Below are positions 12,210 through 24,804 of a stretch of 64,000 nt of DNA, one piece after another. The translations under genes were made by a program, and so were the position numbers. The stretch spans positions 33,392,194 through 33,456,193 of the forward strand of contig CP136069.1 of NCBI GenBank assembly GCA_032622095.1, read 5' to 3'. Origin of the DNA: Siphonodentalium dalli. Lineage: Eukaryota; Mollusca; Scaphopoda; Gadilida; Siphonodentaliidae. The notes beneath the pieces are model-generated. The model ran no database searches, was not told the DNA's origin, and worked only from the letters and a program-made list of their open reading frames with translations. Numbering within the stretch: the stretch's first letter is position 1; each line of letters starts with the position of its first letter.

Positions 12210-12690
12210 ATGCAGGGACGCGGCGACATGAGATTGACGTATACGCGCTTATAATGCATGGAACCATGTCTGTTTGAACATTTCATGTGCATGTTTTCAC
12301 ATGTCACAATATATCCCGTGTAGAGACGTGGCGACATGGGGTTAGGGTGTACGTACTTATATTGCATGGGACCATGTCTTCTTGAACATTTCATGTGTAT
12401 GTTTTCACATGAAACAATATGTCCCACGTGGAGACGTGGCGACATGTGGTTAGGGTGTCGGTACTTATATTGCATGGGACACTGTCTGGTCTTTTTGATT
12501 ATTTCGTGTGTATGTCATCAAGGATGATCACATCGTCACAGAGGGGTGGCACAGGGCGTTTGGTGTACGTGAACTTATATTGCATGCAACAATGTCCGGT
12601 CGGTTTGAATATTCCATGTGTATGTTCTCATGGTTGGTCAGAGCGGCGTGGCACGAGAGGTGTGTTATACATACTTTTATTGCATTTGAT
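12210..12690. repeat. Satellite-like tandem repeat, about 108 bp x 4.4
   Basis: The landmark GCGACATG falls at 12223, 12331 and 12439 (offset 108), then diverged units begin near 12541 and 12646. Each unit contains CTTATATTGCATGG, CATGTCT and TTGAACATTTCATGTG. The overlapping frames on both strands are by-products of the repeat. Confidence 0.88.
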
Positions 12691-12727
12691 TATATAGGCA
12701 GCATCTTCAATTTGATATATCCCAAAT

Positions 12728-12730
<3 letters not shown>

Positions 12731-12766
<36 letters not shown>
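12731..12766. repeat. (AT)18 microsatellite
   Basis: Uninterrupted AT dinucleotide run, immediately downstream of the 108-bp satellite. Confidence 0.95.
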
Positions 12767-12771
<5 letters not shown>

Positions 12772-13518
12772 GTGACAACTCGTTAAGCTAACGTTTCTTT
12801 TCCGAATTCCGGAAACATGAACCATAACATCCGTCTTGGATTTTACTCTTTGCATCATTGAAGTCGTTGGAATACGTCACATCCCGCATCTGTCCGTCTG
12901 CATATTGGATGTCACGATTTGATTCTATCGGCAAACCATATAGCCCACATTTATGAGCATGTAATGATCAAATTGCACATGAACGATCAAGCTTCATATC
13001 TAGGGGTAATTTGGCCATGTAAGCATCGTGTGCTTGGTCGTGAGTACACCAGATATCTCGTTCTGATAGATGCGCATAATTGAATTTCTAGTATTAACTT
13101 TATAACATTTCCCCAAAGTATGTGACTATTTTGTTGTAAAATAATTCATGGGCGATCAGATGCATGCATCTTCTTTTCTTGTTATATATGTCAAACAGAT
13201 ACCAATGACGCAAACATACAGCCACGGGCCTCTATTACATGACCACAAATGGATACACATTATACGTCGAGACTCGAAGTAGTCTCCTAATTTTCTCAAC
13301 CTGCATATTTCCACAGTAACAACATGCAGTTCTTGTCCCCTGAACCGTCGTTATGGGTGGGTATGAAAATAGGGGTGGGCGTCAAATCTGAAGTTATATA
13401 TAAGGATGTATAACCTATACATAGGTTTTTTCAAATTTGTGTTGACTTCAGATAATGGGAAATATGACTGCCCGTAACTCTGTTTCAGGACAACTTCCCA
13501 TACTTACGGTTAAGTCAG
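12767..13518. other. No feature recognised
   Basis: Unique-looking AT-rich sequence with no credible coding region. Confidence 0.45.
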
Positions 13519-13519
13519 T

Positions 13520-13599
<80 letters not shown>

Positions 13600-13617
13600 A
13601 GGGAGGGTGTGTGTGTA
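13519..13617. repeat. Compound (TA)n(TG)n microsatellite
   Basis: TA run at 13519-13576 with one register slip, followed by a TG run to about 13598 and a GAGGGAGGGTGTGTGTG tail. The 85-codon minus frame starting in flanking DNA ends in the dinucleotide repeat and is not a gene. Confidence 0.95.
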
Positions 13618-13839
13618 GGGTACACTAATCCTGGAGTGACAATGGCAATCTCGTTAAAAGAGATATCTAGTGTGATATGGAGAGAACAGCGTAATGTTTC
13701 TTGGCGGATTCTTCCAGAGGACTGGCAGTCGTCTGTAATGTAATAAACACAATGGGAAGTCAAAATATTCATTCATAATTCTTAAAATGGAAGAACGATT
13801 GTAACTGCCGACTTCTAGCTCAGAACAAGTGTATTGTTA

Positions 13840-14480
13840 GCGACCAGAATGCAGACAATCGTCATATATCACCTTATTTGGGAGCCAATGATATACCATA
13901 ATCCAAGGGAAAATGTCTTCTACTCAACTTCCAACTTAGACTATTTAGGCCTTCGTAGTTACACAAGCTGCGTCGGAAAACATGTGTCGCTTCAATTCAT
14001 CGTATGAAGAAGGACAATTCAATTGACTTCGTAAAATTTAATGACAATGGTACAATCGCCGAATTCGCACCCGGAAGAAGTATCTATGTAGTGACCATGC
14101 AGAGCGCAGACAATCGTCATATATCACCTTATTTGGGAGCCAATGATATACCATAATCCAAGGAAAAATGTCTTCTACTCAACTTCCAATTAAGACTATT
14201 GAGGCCTTCGTAGTTACACAAGCTGTGTCGGAAAACATGTGTCGCTTTAATTCATCGCACGAAGAAGGATAATTCAATCGACTTCGTAAAATTTAATGAC
14301 AATGGTACAATCGCCGAATTCCCACTCTGAAGAAGTATCTATGTAGCGACCATGCAGAACGCAGACACTCGTCATATATGGCTTTGTTTGTGAGCCATAA
14401 TAAAGGGAAAATGTCTTTGACTCAGCCAACTTCAAACTCAGTCTATACGGTTTTTGTACTTACAAAAGCTGCATTGGAAA
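13840..14480. repeat. 255-bp tandem repeat x 2.5
   Basis: The landmark GCAGACAATC (third copy GCAGACACTC) occurs at 13851, 14106 and 14361, an exact 255-bp spacing. Copies 1 and 2 are very similar across CACAAGCTGCGTCGGAAAAC and ACAATGGTACAATCGCCGAA; copy 3 decays after about 100 bases. No TIR or coding frame seen. Confidence 0.9.
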
Positions 14481-17400
14481 ACATATTTGTTGTCTGAAGA
14501 AAAGATATTGGACTGCAGCCAATTCTCAATTCACCTATCAAGAAAATATAAATCAACTTTTAGTTTTTCACGATAGACAACACGAACAATAGATGGTGGG
14601 TTCCTCAAATAACTTGCTGAGAACTCGGCACTTGGTAGTATGATTAAATATATCTTATTTTAAATGCAAGATTTTTGACAGAACTATGAGAATGCCCACA
14701 TATTAAAGATGGAACAAACTATGACTGAATTATTCCTACTTAAACAAGATCAAGTTGGTGAATCTCCCTCCTAAAGATTTCCATACTGAAAAGAAATACC
14801 CAGAGCACTGCATTATTATAAATGCTCTCCTGACAACGTGTTGGATTTAATTGAAATACAGTTATCATCATATTGTATTGATGCTGCCCCGTCAAGTGCT
14901 ATACTTGCTTCCTTCTTAATTGAAATAGTTTGTGTTGTTGAAGTTGCTTGACTGATGATAAATTATATGAATGTGTGACAAATTATTGGAATATAGTTTT
15001 AGTTATTGTAACCTTGACAGTTTTGAATGATACACAATTAATGTGCGGCAAAACAAGAGGAAGTGTTAAGAAAAAAAAACTGTGAGTGTGTCGTCCACTG
15101 ACAGTTTAATGGGCAGAACCATGTCAGATTATCCCTCGCAAACACTCTACCCCAGCTTGATTTGCAACTAACCACTCAGCCACACTATCTAACTTATTGT
15201 ACAAATGAATTGCCCGAATGTTGTCACACTATCCTTGCACAACCACCAACTAGATGTACAACCGGAATAACATACTTATTATGTATGGATTCAATACCTA
15301 TCTTCTCTCTCAATTTAATCACTCAAGGGAATATGATAGAGTTTGTCTACCGTTCAATATCATCCACCTGGCCTTAATGTTTGCTGGAATGTACTACTTA
15401 CAGTTCAAGAGCTCATATGTCCATGTACCTACATGTTATGGCTCAATGTTCAACATGAGTAATGATACTGACTTTCCGTCTTATCGCGAGGCTCAATCAC
15501 ATGTCAAAATTCCGTGCACAACAGCCTACATTGGGATCTGTCCCCTCTCAATGACATCAGAGATCTGTCTGATCTGAGTGAAGTCCCTCTATTTATACTG
15601 TTTCTCATCATAAGCTGTTATATGCCTCAAATTGACCAATCAGAGAACTTGATTTCAACTCTGAAATATTTATACTTTTACACATCTATCTCGATGGTAT
15701 GCTCTGTATATTTGACTGGTTTTCACTATATGATATACTATGATGCATTCGGTGACACTCCAAAAGGTTCTGCAGTGATGTGTGCAGAACTAATGTGGCA
15801 TCAATTCATTGAAAAATAAATACAGTGTGAACCAACAACACAACCCCAATGTATAGAAGCCTGGGTTGAGCTAGGTTTTAAGATTTTGATACAGAATTAT
15901 CAGTTTAATGTGCATAGCATGAGTAGGCCCTTGAATTTTTGTGCCAGAAAAATGAAATTTGGATGCAAAAATGGCCAAAATAAGCAAATGTATGGCCCGT
16001 GGGACGCCAAAACAAGATTTTTCCGACCATAGCTGCCTATGTTGTCTGGAAGAATACTGTTTCCTCACAATAATATCAACAAAGTTAAAACATCTCACCA
16101 CTGGGATTTCATAAAACTTGGTTTTCTTACAGATGACAATGTTTAGGTGATAAAGGTCACCCCTGTGTCTGGAGCCACGCTAATACCTGATACTGTCAAT
16201 GTCACATGAATTATTAAGACATTCTCTAAAAATCCACAAATTCATAACTAACCTTTACTCAATAACATACTGCACCATGGTGTCAGAAAACACTGTTACT
16301 GTATTCTAGAAATGTACTGCTACTGATCATTCGAAACTGTAGATTGTTACCACTGCTATCGCATTTTGAAGTAATAATTTACCCTTTATTGCCGGAATAT
16401 TGGAATCTAATAGATAACAATGCACCATAAAAATATCTTATTGTCGTTAGAAAGTGACTGCCTTTGGCACGCCGGAAGTGACAGCTGTTGGCAGAAAATT
16501 TGCTGTTATTTAACCATCGGCCACGACAACAGAAAGCATGGTGCTTAAGACATGTTGCCATCTTTAGCATTCACGGATTATGTCTTCACGGCCAGGAACA
16601 TACGTCACTAATGTAATTTCTAAAACGTCACTTCAAAAATGTTCGGATAGCTGCTTACCGATCTTGAGATCATGGTGAGCTAGATATTTGTTTCTGGAGT
16701 TATTGTACATACAAGTGAAAGTGATTATGTTAATTTTTCGAACTTATATTAAATTGTTGAGGTGTATTTGATGTTCAAACTCGGGGCACAATCTATACAT
16801 ATTTTCCTTATAACATTCAGCTATAAATATGAGTGATATTTTAGTGTGCATTATGAATATACACAGCTCATGTGCCAGTTTATCCCGCCAGATAAACGTT
16901 TATTTGTTTTAAACAAATTTAAAATCAGAACCACTTTGGATTTGAGACTTGATTGGCGATGTAGATTCTGCTTTATGTTAGAGACGTGAGTGGTGACATA
17001 GTTTCCTGGCACTGGTATTTACCATTTTACATGTTGAGTTTTGCTACATTCAACACTGTGAGGTATGCACATACTATGGGAGTCGTATGTGAGTTGGGTC
17101 AAGCAGAATGTGGTATATTGATCAGATGGTCCTAAAACAGTTTTGCCAAATCTGCCGTGCAAACGTCTGTCACTCGCAGTAAGGTGATATTGTTCTGTTT
17201 GTCGTGATTATCTTGTACATATTTATGTTGTTGTCAGGCCATATTCAGTGGTAGGCTCGGTGATTAAAGGCAACGCTCGCTTTGGTGAGAAAAAACAAGA
17301 CACATTAAACTACGTATACGACAAGATGACAACTGATAGAAAGAATACAAATTCTAGTGACGATGTACCCTATTCGTACGTCTTATCTTATCTTTTTTTC

Positions 17401-17500
17401 AGAATATGATAGATATAATAAAAATGGACACAGAGGAGAGCGATGGGATGCTCTCACAACAAGTATGCAAAATACGGTAGCCTGAAGAACGTACGACAGT
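14481..17500. other. No feature recognised (3 kb)
   Basis: Several frames of 60-107 codons (15162-15819) overlap in different registers without a recognisable domain. No repeat was evident. A diverged host exon cannot be excluded by eye. Confidence 0.4.
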
Positions 17501-17548
17501 TGATGGTTGAGTTCCGCGCCTAAGATGCGAAAAGGCATCCCAGTTTTA

Positions 17549-17702
17549 TTTGAGCTTTACAAACTCGGCTTCAGAAAATTAATTACACACAAGAATCATG
17601 CTGCTAGCAACCTCATGAAGATATCTCCTGATGAATACCCAGGCATTGTCAGCACTTGCAACGGAGCATATTATCTCAACACAAAGTTATAAATGTTCAA
17701 AA
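17549..17702. repeat. Direct repeat, copy 1 (about 150 bp)
   Basis: Starts ACAAACTCGGCTTCAGAAAA and matches 18290-18440 closely, including ACACAAGAATCATGCTGCTA and ATTATCTCAACACAAA. Copy 1 lies inside a 61-codon plus frame (17507-17692, contains KLGFRKLITHKNHA). Copy 2 has a 1-3 base length change that breaks that frame, so coding constraint is not supported. Confidence 0.8.
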
Positions 17703-17769
17703 TAGGGCTGCAGCGATGCGGAGCGTCATGATGAAATTCGCATCGCGATGTTTTGTGACGATTCCATGC

Positions 17770-17925
17770 ACATTTCTAGTTGCTATGACTATGACTATGT
17801 TTATTTATTCATAACTCATTCATATAACCCATACAATTATCTATACATTGTAATATTATAACATTCAATGAGCTATCGGGGACAGCATAACTGAGAGGGA
17901 TGTCTACCTGCCGTCCCCGTTGAAA
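17770..17925 (-). mobile_element. Likely LINE 3' end fragment
   Basis: On the minus strand: a GC-rich hairpin (CGGGGACGGCAGG ... CTGTCCCC), then sequence ending GAATAAATAAACATAGTC and a tandem ATAGTC tail (plus strand GACTATGACTATG at about 17786-17800). A 3' hairpin, AATAAA-like motif and short tandem tail are typical of several LINE families, but no reverse-transcriptase frame is attached. Confidence 0.45.
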
Positions 17926-18289
17926 AGTAATATAACTATACATGTTTTATCTAGGTTTTGTCTTGTTAAATCTAAACATTGTTTTAATAAATAATAGTAA
18001 CATTCATTTGTAGTTCACCGTTCATCGCTCAGTTTGTGATGTGATATATAATAATAATACAATCATGTGGAATATGAATATGTGGATGAGGCCAGCGGAG
18101 AACCATGATAATTGTTTATCCACGTTGCCAAAATGGATTGCAGGAATAAAGTTGCTCACTGCCCACATGCCAACTTCAACCTGACTCCTGCAATTAGGAA
18201 GATTATTGCATCTCTCCAGACGTCCCCGATGCGATGCATAGAACACATAGCGATTCAAACCTATATTTAGAGAGGTATTATTTGGACTC

Positions 18290-18440
18290 AACAAACTCGG
18301 CTTCAGAAAATTCATTACACACAAGAATCATGCTGCTAGCAACGTCATGAAGATCTCTCCTGATGAATACCCAGGCACTGTTGCATTGCAACGAAGTATA
18401 TTATCTCAACACAAATTTATAACTGTTCAAACCTATATTA
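18290..18440. repeat. Direct repeat, copy 2
   Basis: Partner of 17549-17702, about 740 bp downstream, with small substitutions and indels. The LINE tail at 17770-17925 lies between the two copies, so the pair may be the ends of an older duplication later invaded. Confidence 0.78.
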
Positions 18441-18656
18441 GAGAGGTTGCGTAAACTCATGGAAAGCAGTTGCGATTACCGTTATATGGTAGAGGGAATA
18501 TATTATAAACAAGGTTATTCGTCAGAAACAAAGCACATATCGTAATGGCATTATCAACGATATTGTGGGATGCAATAACAGTCGGCCAAATTAATTTTGG
18601 AATATGATCTGCAAACTCAAGGACAGCTCTAATTCCTAAATCATCCACAAACATAT

Positions 18657-19930
18657 CAGTTGGGTGACGTATTTCCGCTCATCAATAAATTCTAAATGTG
18701 AATCCACCATGGACAATCCCAAGTGGAATTTCCCAGCCAACCCGGTTATGGGAACAAGCATTCTCGATCGTGCCATCACCGATGTTGATTTGTTGAAAGC
18801 TGTTTTGCTCTTAAATCAAAAAACCTCATGTGGCATGGATGGGGTTGTCAAATCCATGACCAAGGCATCGTGTATATGTCACAGTCAATTATATTTTATT
18901 TGTTTCAATCTGATCTTAAAACTAGGCAAGTATCTCGACAGAACCTCATTTGGAGTTAAGCAAGGTTATATGTTGAGTCATTAACTGTTGTCATTATATA
19001 ATTAATATATGAAAAATCTTGTTAATTACTTTGATAAATCATGCGAACCAGTTGTTATAAACAAACACATTTTCTAGTTTACTCTATGCAGATGATACCA
19101 TATACATTTCAGAAACAAAGAATGGCCAGCAAAGAATTTACACTGGATAGACTGAAAGTGTTCTCTGCGACTTGAGACCTCTCAGGATTTTCTAATACTA
19201 GCTGCTGTTGAATACCCCAACAAGAAAGCAATCAAAGCCATGTTTTGTATTAGAAAACACAGTGACAGTTACTTATGTGAGAAAAGAATAAAATCATGCC
19301 GTTTCTAAACTATTGAATACGTGTGCCAAACCTATAAAATTATATGGAAGTGAGCTTACAACATTAAATTGTGTAATAAGACAACATGTAGATATTGAAA
19401 AAACGCATCAATGCATTTTTACCAGAAAAAGTCCAATTCAAATTTAGTAAAATATCTATGGGAGTGAACAGGGCGGCGGTCAATATGGCATGCCTTTGAT
19501 AATTATGTTCATACCCATTGTACATCGCCGCACTTAAAAATGCAGTTGAAATCTGGCATGATATTACAAAATTACCAAACAACTTACTTGCAAAGAATAG
19601 AAGGTTTAAAATTTAGTTAGTGGATTCTAAATTACTATTTAGCAAATTTGCGTCTCAGTATGTGTGGAAGAACCAATCAACATAATGTATTAAAACGTTA
19701 ACGCATTCCATAACGGAAAATTGGAAAAATGCTTTGTCATTTACTGGCAAAAGAGTTATATAATGACGATAACAAACCCAATTGATAGAGATTAAGCGTT
19801 TATAGACAGGTTAAAAGTCAGTTTAAAGTGGAGCATTATCTTCTGACTGATATTGAGAAAGACTTCAAACTCAGTAACACAATTAGTGAAGTAAACTACA
19901 AGTTGAAAATAAAGGAACCAAAGTAAACAA
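18657..19930 (+). pseudogene. Heavily frameshifted LINE reverse transcriptase
   Basis: The longest frame, 18664-18984, reads LLKAVLLLNQKTSCGMDGVV and ends FGVKQGYMLSH (RT motif VKQGxxLS) before a stop. After a shift, DKSCEPVVINK (about 19032-19064) and LLYADDTIYISETKNG (about 19074-19120, catalytic YADD box) follow. LDRLKVFSAT, KPIKLYGSEL (about 19329), IEKTHQCIFTR and GVNRAAVNMACL (about 19460-19496), then YIAALKNAVEIWHDITKLP (about 19520-19577), retain the order of a LINE C-terminal region. A last block, YRQVKSQFKVEHYLL (about 19801), ends near 19930. Many stops and indels; clearly dead. The motif style differs from the LINEs at 3910 and 61554, so this is a different family. Confidence 0.85.
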
Positions 19931-20440
19931 AAATGCCTCCGTATGGAAGCTGTCAACGATGTGAATCCTAATTTTAATAATTACAGTGCTGATGAGGAGG
20001 TTATATATATATGTTTAGCTCACACGATATGAATACCCATAATATCATTTTGACTGGTATCCACGACATGTACATGAAACACGAGTGACTTATATCCTAA
20101 TCAGTTCTTGGTACCTGAAGACAGTGGAATTTAAAATATTTGTCAGGCCATGAAAGTGAAGTAAATGAGGTTATACTAGCTAATGGTTCGACAGTTCTTA
20201 AATATTGGGTCACAATAATCGCTTGCAGTAGCTTGTACCAAATTTCACAAAGAATTTTTTGAGAAAATACCGAGCTAATTTTTGCGTCATTGTGTTCGTA
20301 TTTGATGTCTCTATAATATTTAGTAGGGTTTTAGAAGTACTGAACATTCCCCATCGAATGACACCAAACACGTGACGATTGGTTGAAGGAATTTAAATTT
20401 ATAGTGCATCTTCTGTAAACTTGAAAAAAATGAAGGGGCC
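19931..20440. other. No feature recognised
   Basis: Unique-looking sequence, possibly the residual 3' part of the preceding LINE. Confidence 0.4.
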
Positions 20441-20448
20441 ACAATTTC

Positions 20449-20813
20449 CACATTTCTCAATCGATTTGCAAAATTCTTTCACGAGTAGCATTAGTACGTC
20501 GTATAGATACTTCATAACAATTTTGGTTCAAATCGGAGACAAAATAAATATGACAATTTTTGCCCCCTCCCTAATACGGACCAATGTTTTTGGATTTTGG
20601 TCAAAATTGCACCATTTCGTCTTCTTTCTATGGATAACACGATAACATAAACCAAATACAGTTCACGTGCGTTGTCTAGGAGGAGTTTTGTCCACAAGCA
20701 CTTTCTCCTAAATCGATGTATGAATACAATTTTCGATGGTCTGTAACTTGGACATTTCTCAACCGATTTCCAAAATTCTTTCAGGAGAATCATTAGTACG
20801 TCCTATAGATACA
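20449..20813. repeat. 63-bp segment repeated 302 bp apart
   Basis: Block CCACATTTCTCAATCGATTT ... CGTATAGATAC (20449-20512) recurs as GGACATTTCTCAACCGATTT ... CCTATAGATAC (20751-20813). A similar phrase occurs near 6745. It is probably a dispersed family with an internal repeat. The 74-codon plus and 93-codon minus frames here are mutual shadows. Confidence 0.65.
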
Positions 20814-20821
20814 CGACAGTA

Positions 20822-21470
20822 AGGTAGCAGTACACGATTTCACGGGTTGTAGGTCGTCTGAAAAATAGAAATATAAGTATCTGGGGGCATAACGGCCAGT
20901 GTAGCCTGTGTTAACTGTGTCATTACTGGTTTGAAGGTTTATTTATTTTACAAAACTGGGAAAGTTCTCAAAAAAGTGCAAAATTTGGATACGCAACAGG
21001 GTTTTCGTATTCAGTGAAGGCCAACTCTGTGTTATTGATTACAGGAAAATAGCCCGATTTCTCTCCCCTGAATTCTGTCATCTGGGCTCGCAAGACTTTT
21101 TTTTCAAATTGATACGATAACTTTTTTTCTATTTCAAATATTTCTCAGTTCTAGCATAGCTCTATCAGGTGGAAGAATCTTATTTACTGACATTCGCTCT
21201 ATCATGGTCTGTTTTTGGGTTGAAAATGGCCAATTTGAGTAAAAAAATGGGTAAAATTGAGCGGTTCGTGTGTGCTAACCAAGGGGCATAACTCAATGAC
21301 AAACTGTACGAAGAACCAAAAGTACATTTATATGATTACGCCTAAAATTTCTGTCTAAATTAAAACATGCTCGATTGGATATATGCCAACGATAATGGCT
21401 TAGCATTGATTTGAAGTACAGTAACCCCTCCCAGGTTGGCAAAATTGCTGGAAATCGTGTATTGCTACCT
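20822..21470. mobile_element. 649-bp TIR miniature element (full copy)
   Basis: Left end AGGTAGCAGTACACGATTTC, right end its near-perfect reverse complement GAAATCGTGTATTGCTACCT (one mismatch). A TA flanks both sides (20820-20821, 21471-21472). The right side can also be read as TTAA, so a TA-site or a TTAA-site element are both possible. No transposase frame. A second, truncated copy begins at 23996. Confidence 0.82.
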
Positions 21471-22727
21471 TAAAGAGACATATCAAATTGGATAAATTAA
21501 TGAAAATCTACTGAAACATTTTATCTTTCCTATCTTCGTGTCTGAGTTACTATTGACAGTTTCTATTTATGACTGTTCTCGGAATTAGGTGCATTTGCTT
21601 GTAGAGTATTTGTATCAGAGGCTGTAAACTTTGATAGTATGGATTCCAGCTTGACAAGTCACTGAATGATCACACTGACAGGGCAAAAAACAAATTCAAC
21701 GTATGTCTGCTATCGATAAAAAAAAAACATTCCGGTTCACATTTGGGGGGGGGGGTTGGTTATGTGATTATATATGCATCAGTTACTCTGTACGATTCTT
21801 TTCGAGTGGTGCGGTTATGTGTAATTACATAAAATTGACATTAATTTAATGAAACGTGTTGCCACGCAAACATTTCAACAATGGATTTCCTTGGATACCT
21901 GGTGTGAAAAGCCATATTAATGTTGGTTATTTAGTCTTGGTCGTGTTTCCGATTGACCGAGTAATGTCAATATGTATATTGGAGAGGGGGTAAAGTCAGC
22001 TACTGAGTTATCACGAACAGCGCGTGAGCACCAGCACCATAAAAATGGTATATAAGATTCCATAAATAATTAAATAGTGTGATTTCAACTTGACAATTAA
22101 GTCATTGAATGTACACCGACCGGCCAAATAAACATGGTTCACATTTTGGGGGAGGGGTGATTATATATGCATTAGTTATTCCTTACGATTTGTTTGGAAT
22201 TTTGTTGCGTTCTTACATGTTTATGACTGACCACATAAAAGTGATTTGCATGTAACGAAATGTGTTGCTAAGGGAACATCCCAACAATGAAACTCCTCGG
22301 ATACCACCCACCTACGAATAGGCGTATTGATTGATAACATATTGGGGGGGGGTGACAAGAACATTGTCTTAACATATGCGGGGGGGATGGGGGGGGCTGG
22401 CTAGTAAATAACCACAGTGCATATGCTTTGGTCAGCAGAATACAGATGTAATATGTCTGTTCAGACTGCCTTTTTGACTGGGATGTTTAGTTTTAAGGTG
22501 GTGGGCATGATGTCACATTTATAATTTAACTGTTTTTTTTCTCTCGCTATAACCATTAATTTGGGTGAATTTGGTTCATTTTTATTGAAACCACACTACT
22601 TATATTGACCTTATTTCCCATTCGCACTGAAGAAACACCATATGTGTTATATATCAAAGTTATCGGTGTACGTCAGAGACTTAACTGGACATTTGCGCGT
22701 TGAAGGGGGATAACTCTATTTTTCCTT
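21471..22727. repeat. 1.26-kb tandem duplication, unit 1
   Basis: Begins TAAAGAGACATATCAAATTG directly at the right end of the 649-bp element. Apart from a few substitutions (for example GGATAAA against GAATAAA) the main differences from unit 2 are lengths of G runs (about 11 G here, 14 in unit 2 near 23002). No credible gene inside. Confidence 0.95.
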
Positions 22728-23993
22728 TAAAGAGACATATCAAATTGAATAAATTAATGAAAATCTACTGAAACATTTTTTCTTTCCTATCTTCGTGTCT
22801 GAGTTACTATTGACAGTTTCTATTTATGACTGTTCTCGGAATTAGGTGCATTTGCTTGTAGAGTATTTGTATCAGAGGCTGTAAACTTTGATAGTATGGA
22901 TTCCAGCTTGACAAGTCACTGAATGATCACACTGACAGGGCAAAAAACAAATTCAACGTATGTCTGCTATCGATAAAAAAAAAACATTCCGGTTCACATT
23001 TGGGGGGGGGGGGGGTTGGTTATGTGATTATATATGCATCAGTTACTCTGTACGATTCTTTTCGAGTGGTGCGGTTATGTGTAATTACATAAAATTGACA
23101 TTAATTTAATGAAACGTGTTGCCACGCAAACATTTCAACAATGGATTTCCTTGGATACCTGGTGTGAAAAGCCATATTAATGTTGGTTATTTAGTCTTGG
23201 TCGTGTTTCCGATTGACCGAGTAATGTCAATATGTATATTGGAGAGGGGGTAAAGTCAGCTACTGAGTTATCACGAACAGCGCGTGAGCACCAGCACCAT
23301 AAAAATGGTATATAAGATTCCATAAATAATTAAATAGTGTGATTTCAACTTGACAATTAAGTCATTGAATGTACACCGACCGGCCAAATAAACATGGTTC
23401 ACATTTTGGGGGAGGGGTGATTATATATGCATTAGTTATTCCTTACGATTTGTTTGGAATTTTGTTGCGTTCTTACATGTTTATGACTGACCACATAAAA
23501 GTGATTTGCATGTAACGAAATGTGTTGCTAAGGGAACATCCCAACAATGAAACTCCTCGGATACCACCCACCTACGAATAGGCGTATTGATTGATAACAT
23601 ATTGGGGGGGGGGGGGGTGACAAGAACATTGTCTTAACATATGCGGGGGGGATGGGGGGGGGCTGGCTAGTAAATAACCACAGTGCATATGCTTTGGTCA
23701 GCAGAATACAGATGTAATATGTCTGTTCAGACTGCCTTTTTGACTGGGATGTTTAGTTTTAAGGTGGTGGGCATGATGTCACATTTATAATTTAACTGTT
23801 TTTTTTCTCTCGCTATAACCATTAATTTGGGTGAATTTGGTTCATTTTTATTGAAACCACACTACTTATATTGACCTTATTTCCCATTCGCACTGAAGAA
23901 ACACCATATGTGTTATATATCAAAGTTATCGGTGTACGTCAGAGACTTAACTGGACATTTGCGCGTTGAAGGGGGATAACTCTATTTTTCCTT
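22728..23993. repeat. 1.26-kb tandem duplication, unit 2
   Basis: Head-to-tail copy of 21471-22727. It ends CTATTTTTCCTT and is followed by TA and the left end of the truncated 649-bp element. The near identity means a recent event or an assembly artefact from uncollapsed haplotypes. Confidence 0.95.
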
Positions 23994-23995
23994 TA

Positions 23996-24098
23996 AGGTA
24001 GCAGTACACGATTTCACGGGTTGTAGGTCGTCTGAAAAATAGAAATATAAGTATCTGGGGGGCATAACGGCCAGTGTAGCCTGTGTTAACTGTGTCAT
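23996..24098. mobile_element. Truncated head of the 649-bp TIR element
   Basis: Matches 20822-20924 almost base for base, then stops where the 2.46-kb TIR element begins at a TA (24099-24100). The rest of this copy is not found after that element ends at 26561, so sequence was lost, not only interrupted. Confidence 0.85.
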
Positions 24099-24352
24099 TA
24101 TGCAAAAACACACAAGGCTATTGACCAATCAGGTCACAGCGTATATTTCATTCTCTCCGATAGCGCGCTTTTTCACAGAATAATTGTGAACCATATTTAC
24201 ACCAATGCAACCTAAAACGATAGCGCGCTTTACATAATCCAATACATATACACAGATACACAGACACACATCCAGTAATCTTGGTCACCCTTGCAAACCT
24301 GAACATCATATTTTAGTTTTCCATGTGCTGATACTTGATGCTCTGCTGATCA

Positions 24353-24804
24353 GGTTACAATACACCAAATGATTTACATAGGCCTCAGTGTTAACAGATA
24401 CCGATGGCCTGTATTCGCAGGAAAGCTTTGACCCTGCACGAGTATTTAAAATTAAAGAACGTCCTTTTAGACACACGGAAATGTGCCCAAAAAGTACTTG
24501 TAAACGTAGTGGATCACACTGCAGCTTGACAAACGTCACACTACCCTTAAATTTTAGGAAAAATAACATCGAAAAAAAACACAAACACCTCCCATAAATT
24601 ATTCGCCATTTGCACAGCCATAACCGTTCACCATGTGGCTATATTTGATGTTTCTCGACGGAAACCACTTTTGTGCATTTTTTCGTGCACTTTTCATCCA
24701 TGTATCAATGACCATTCAGCTGCCAGAATGTGTTTTATGCTGATCCTAGCTTGGTCGTGCCAGGGGAAATCACTCTACTAATTTGTATTTAGTGTATTGT
24801 AACC
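24353..24804. mobile_element. 452-bp TIR element, copy 1
   Basis: Ends GGTTACAATACACCAAAT and its reverse complement ATTTAGTGTATTGTAACC. Left flank ATCA, right flank TATA. About 95 per cent similar by eye to the copy at 25685. The 92-codon minus and 69-codon plus frames are unlikely to be genes. Confidence 0.85.

Noticed and set aside
12206-12858. Overlapping frames on both strands
   Set aside because: By-products of the 108-bp tandem repeat and the AT run.
17507-17692. 61-codon frame as a host exon
   Set aside because: Its core is a repeated segment, and the second copy has a length change that destroys the frame.
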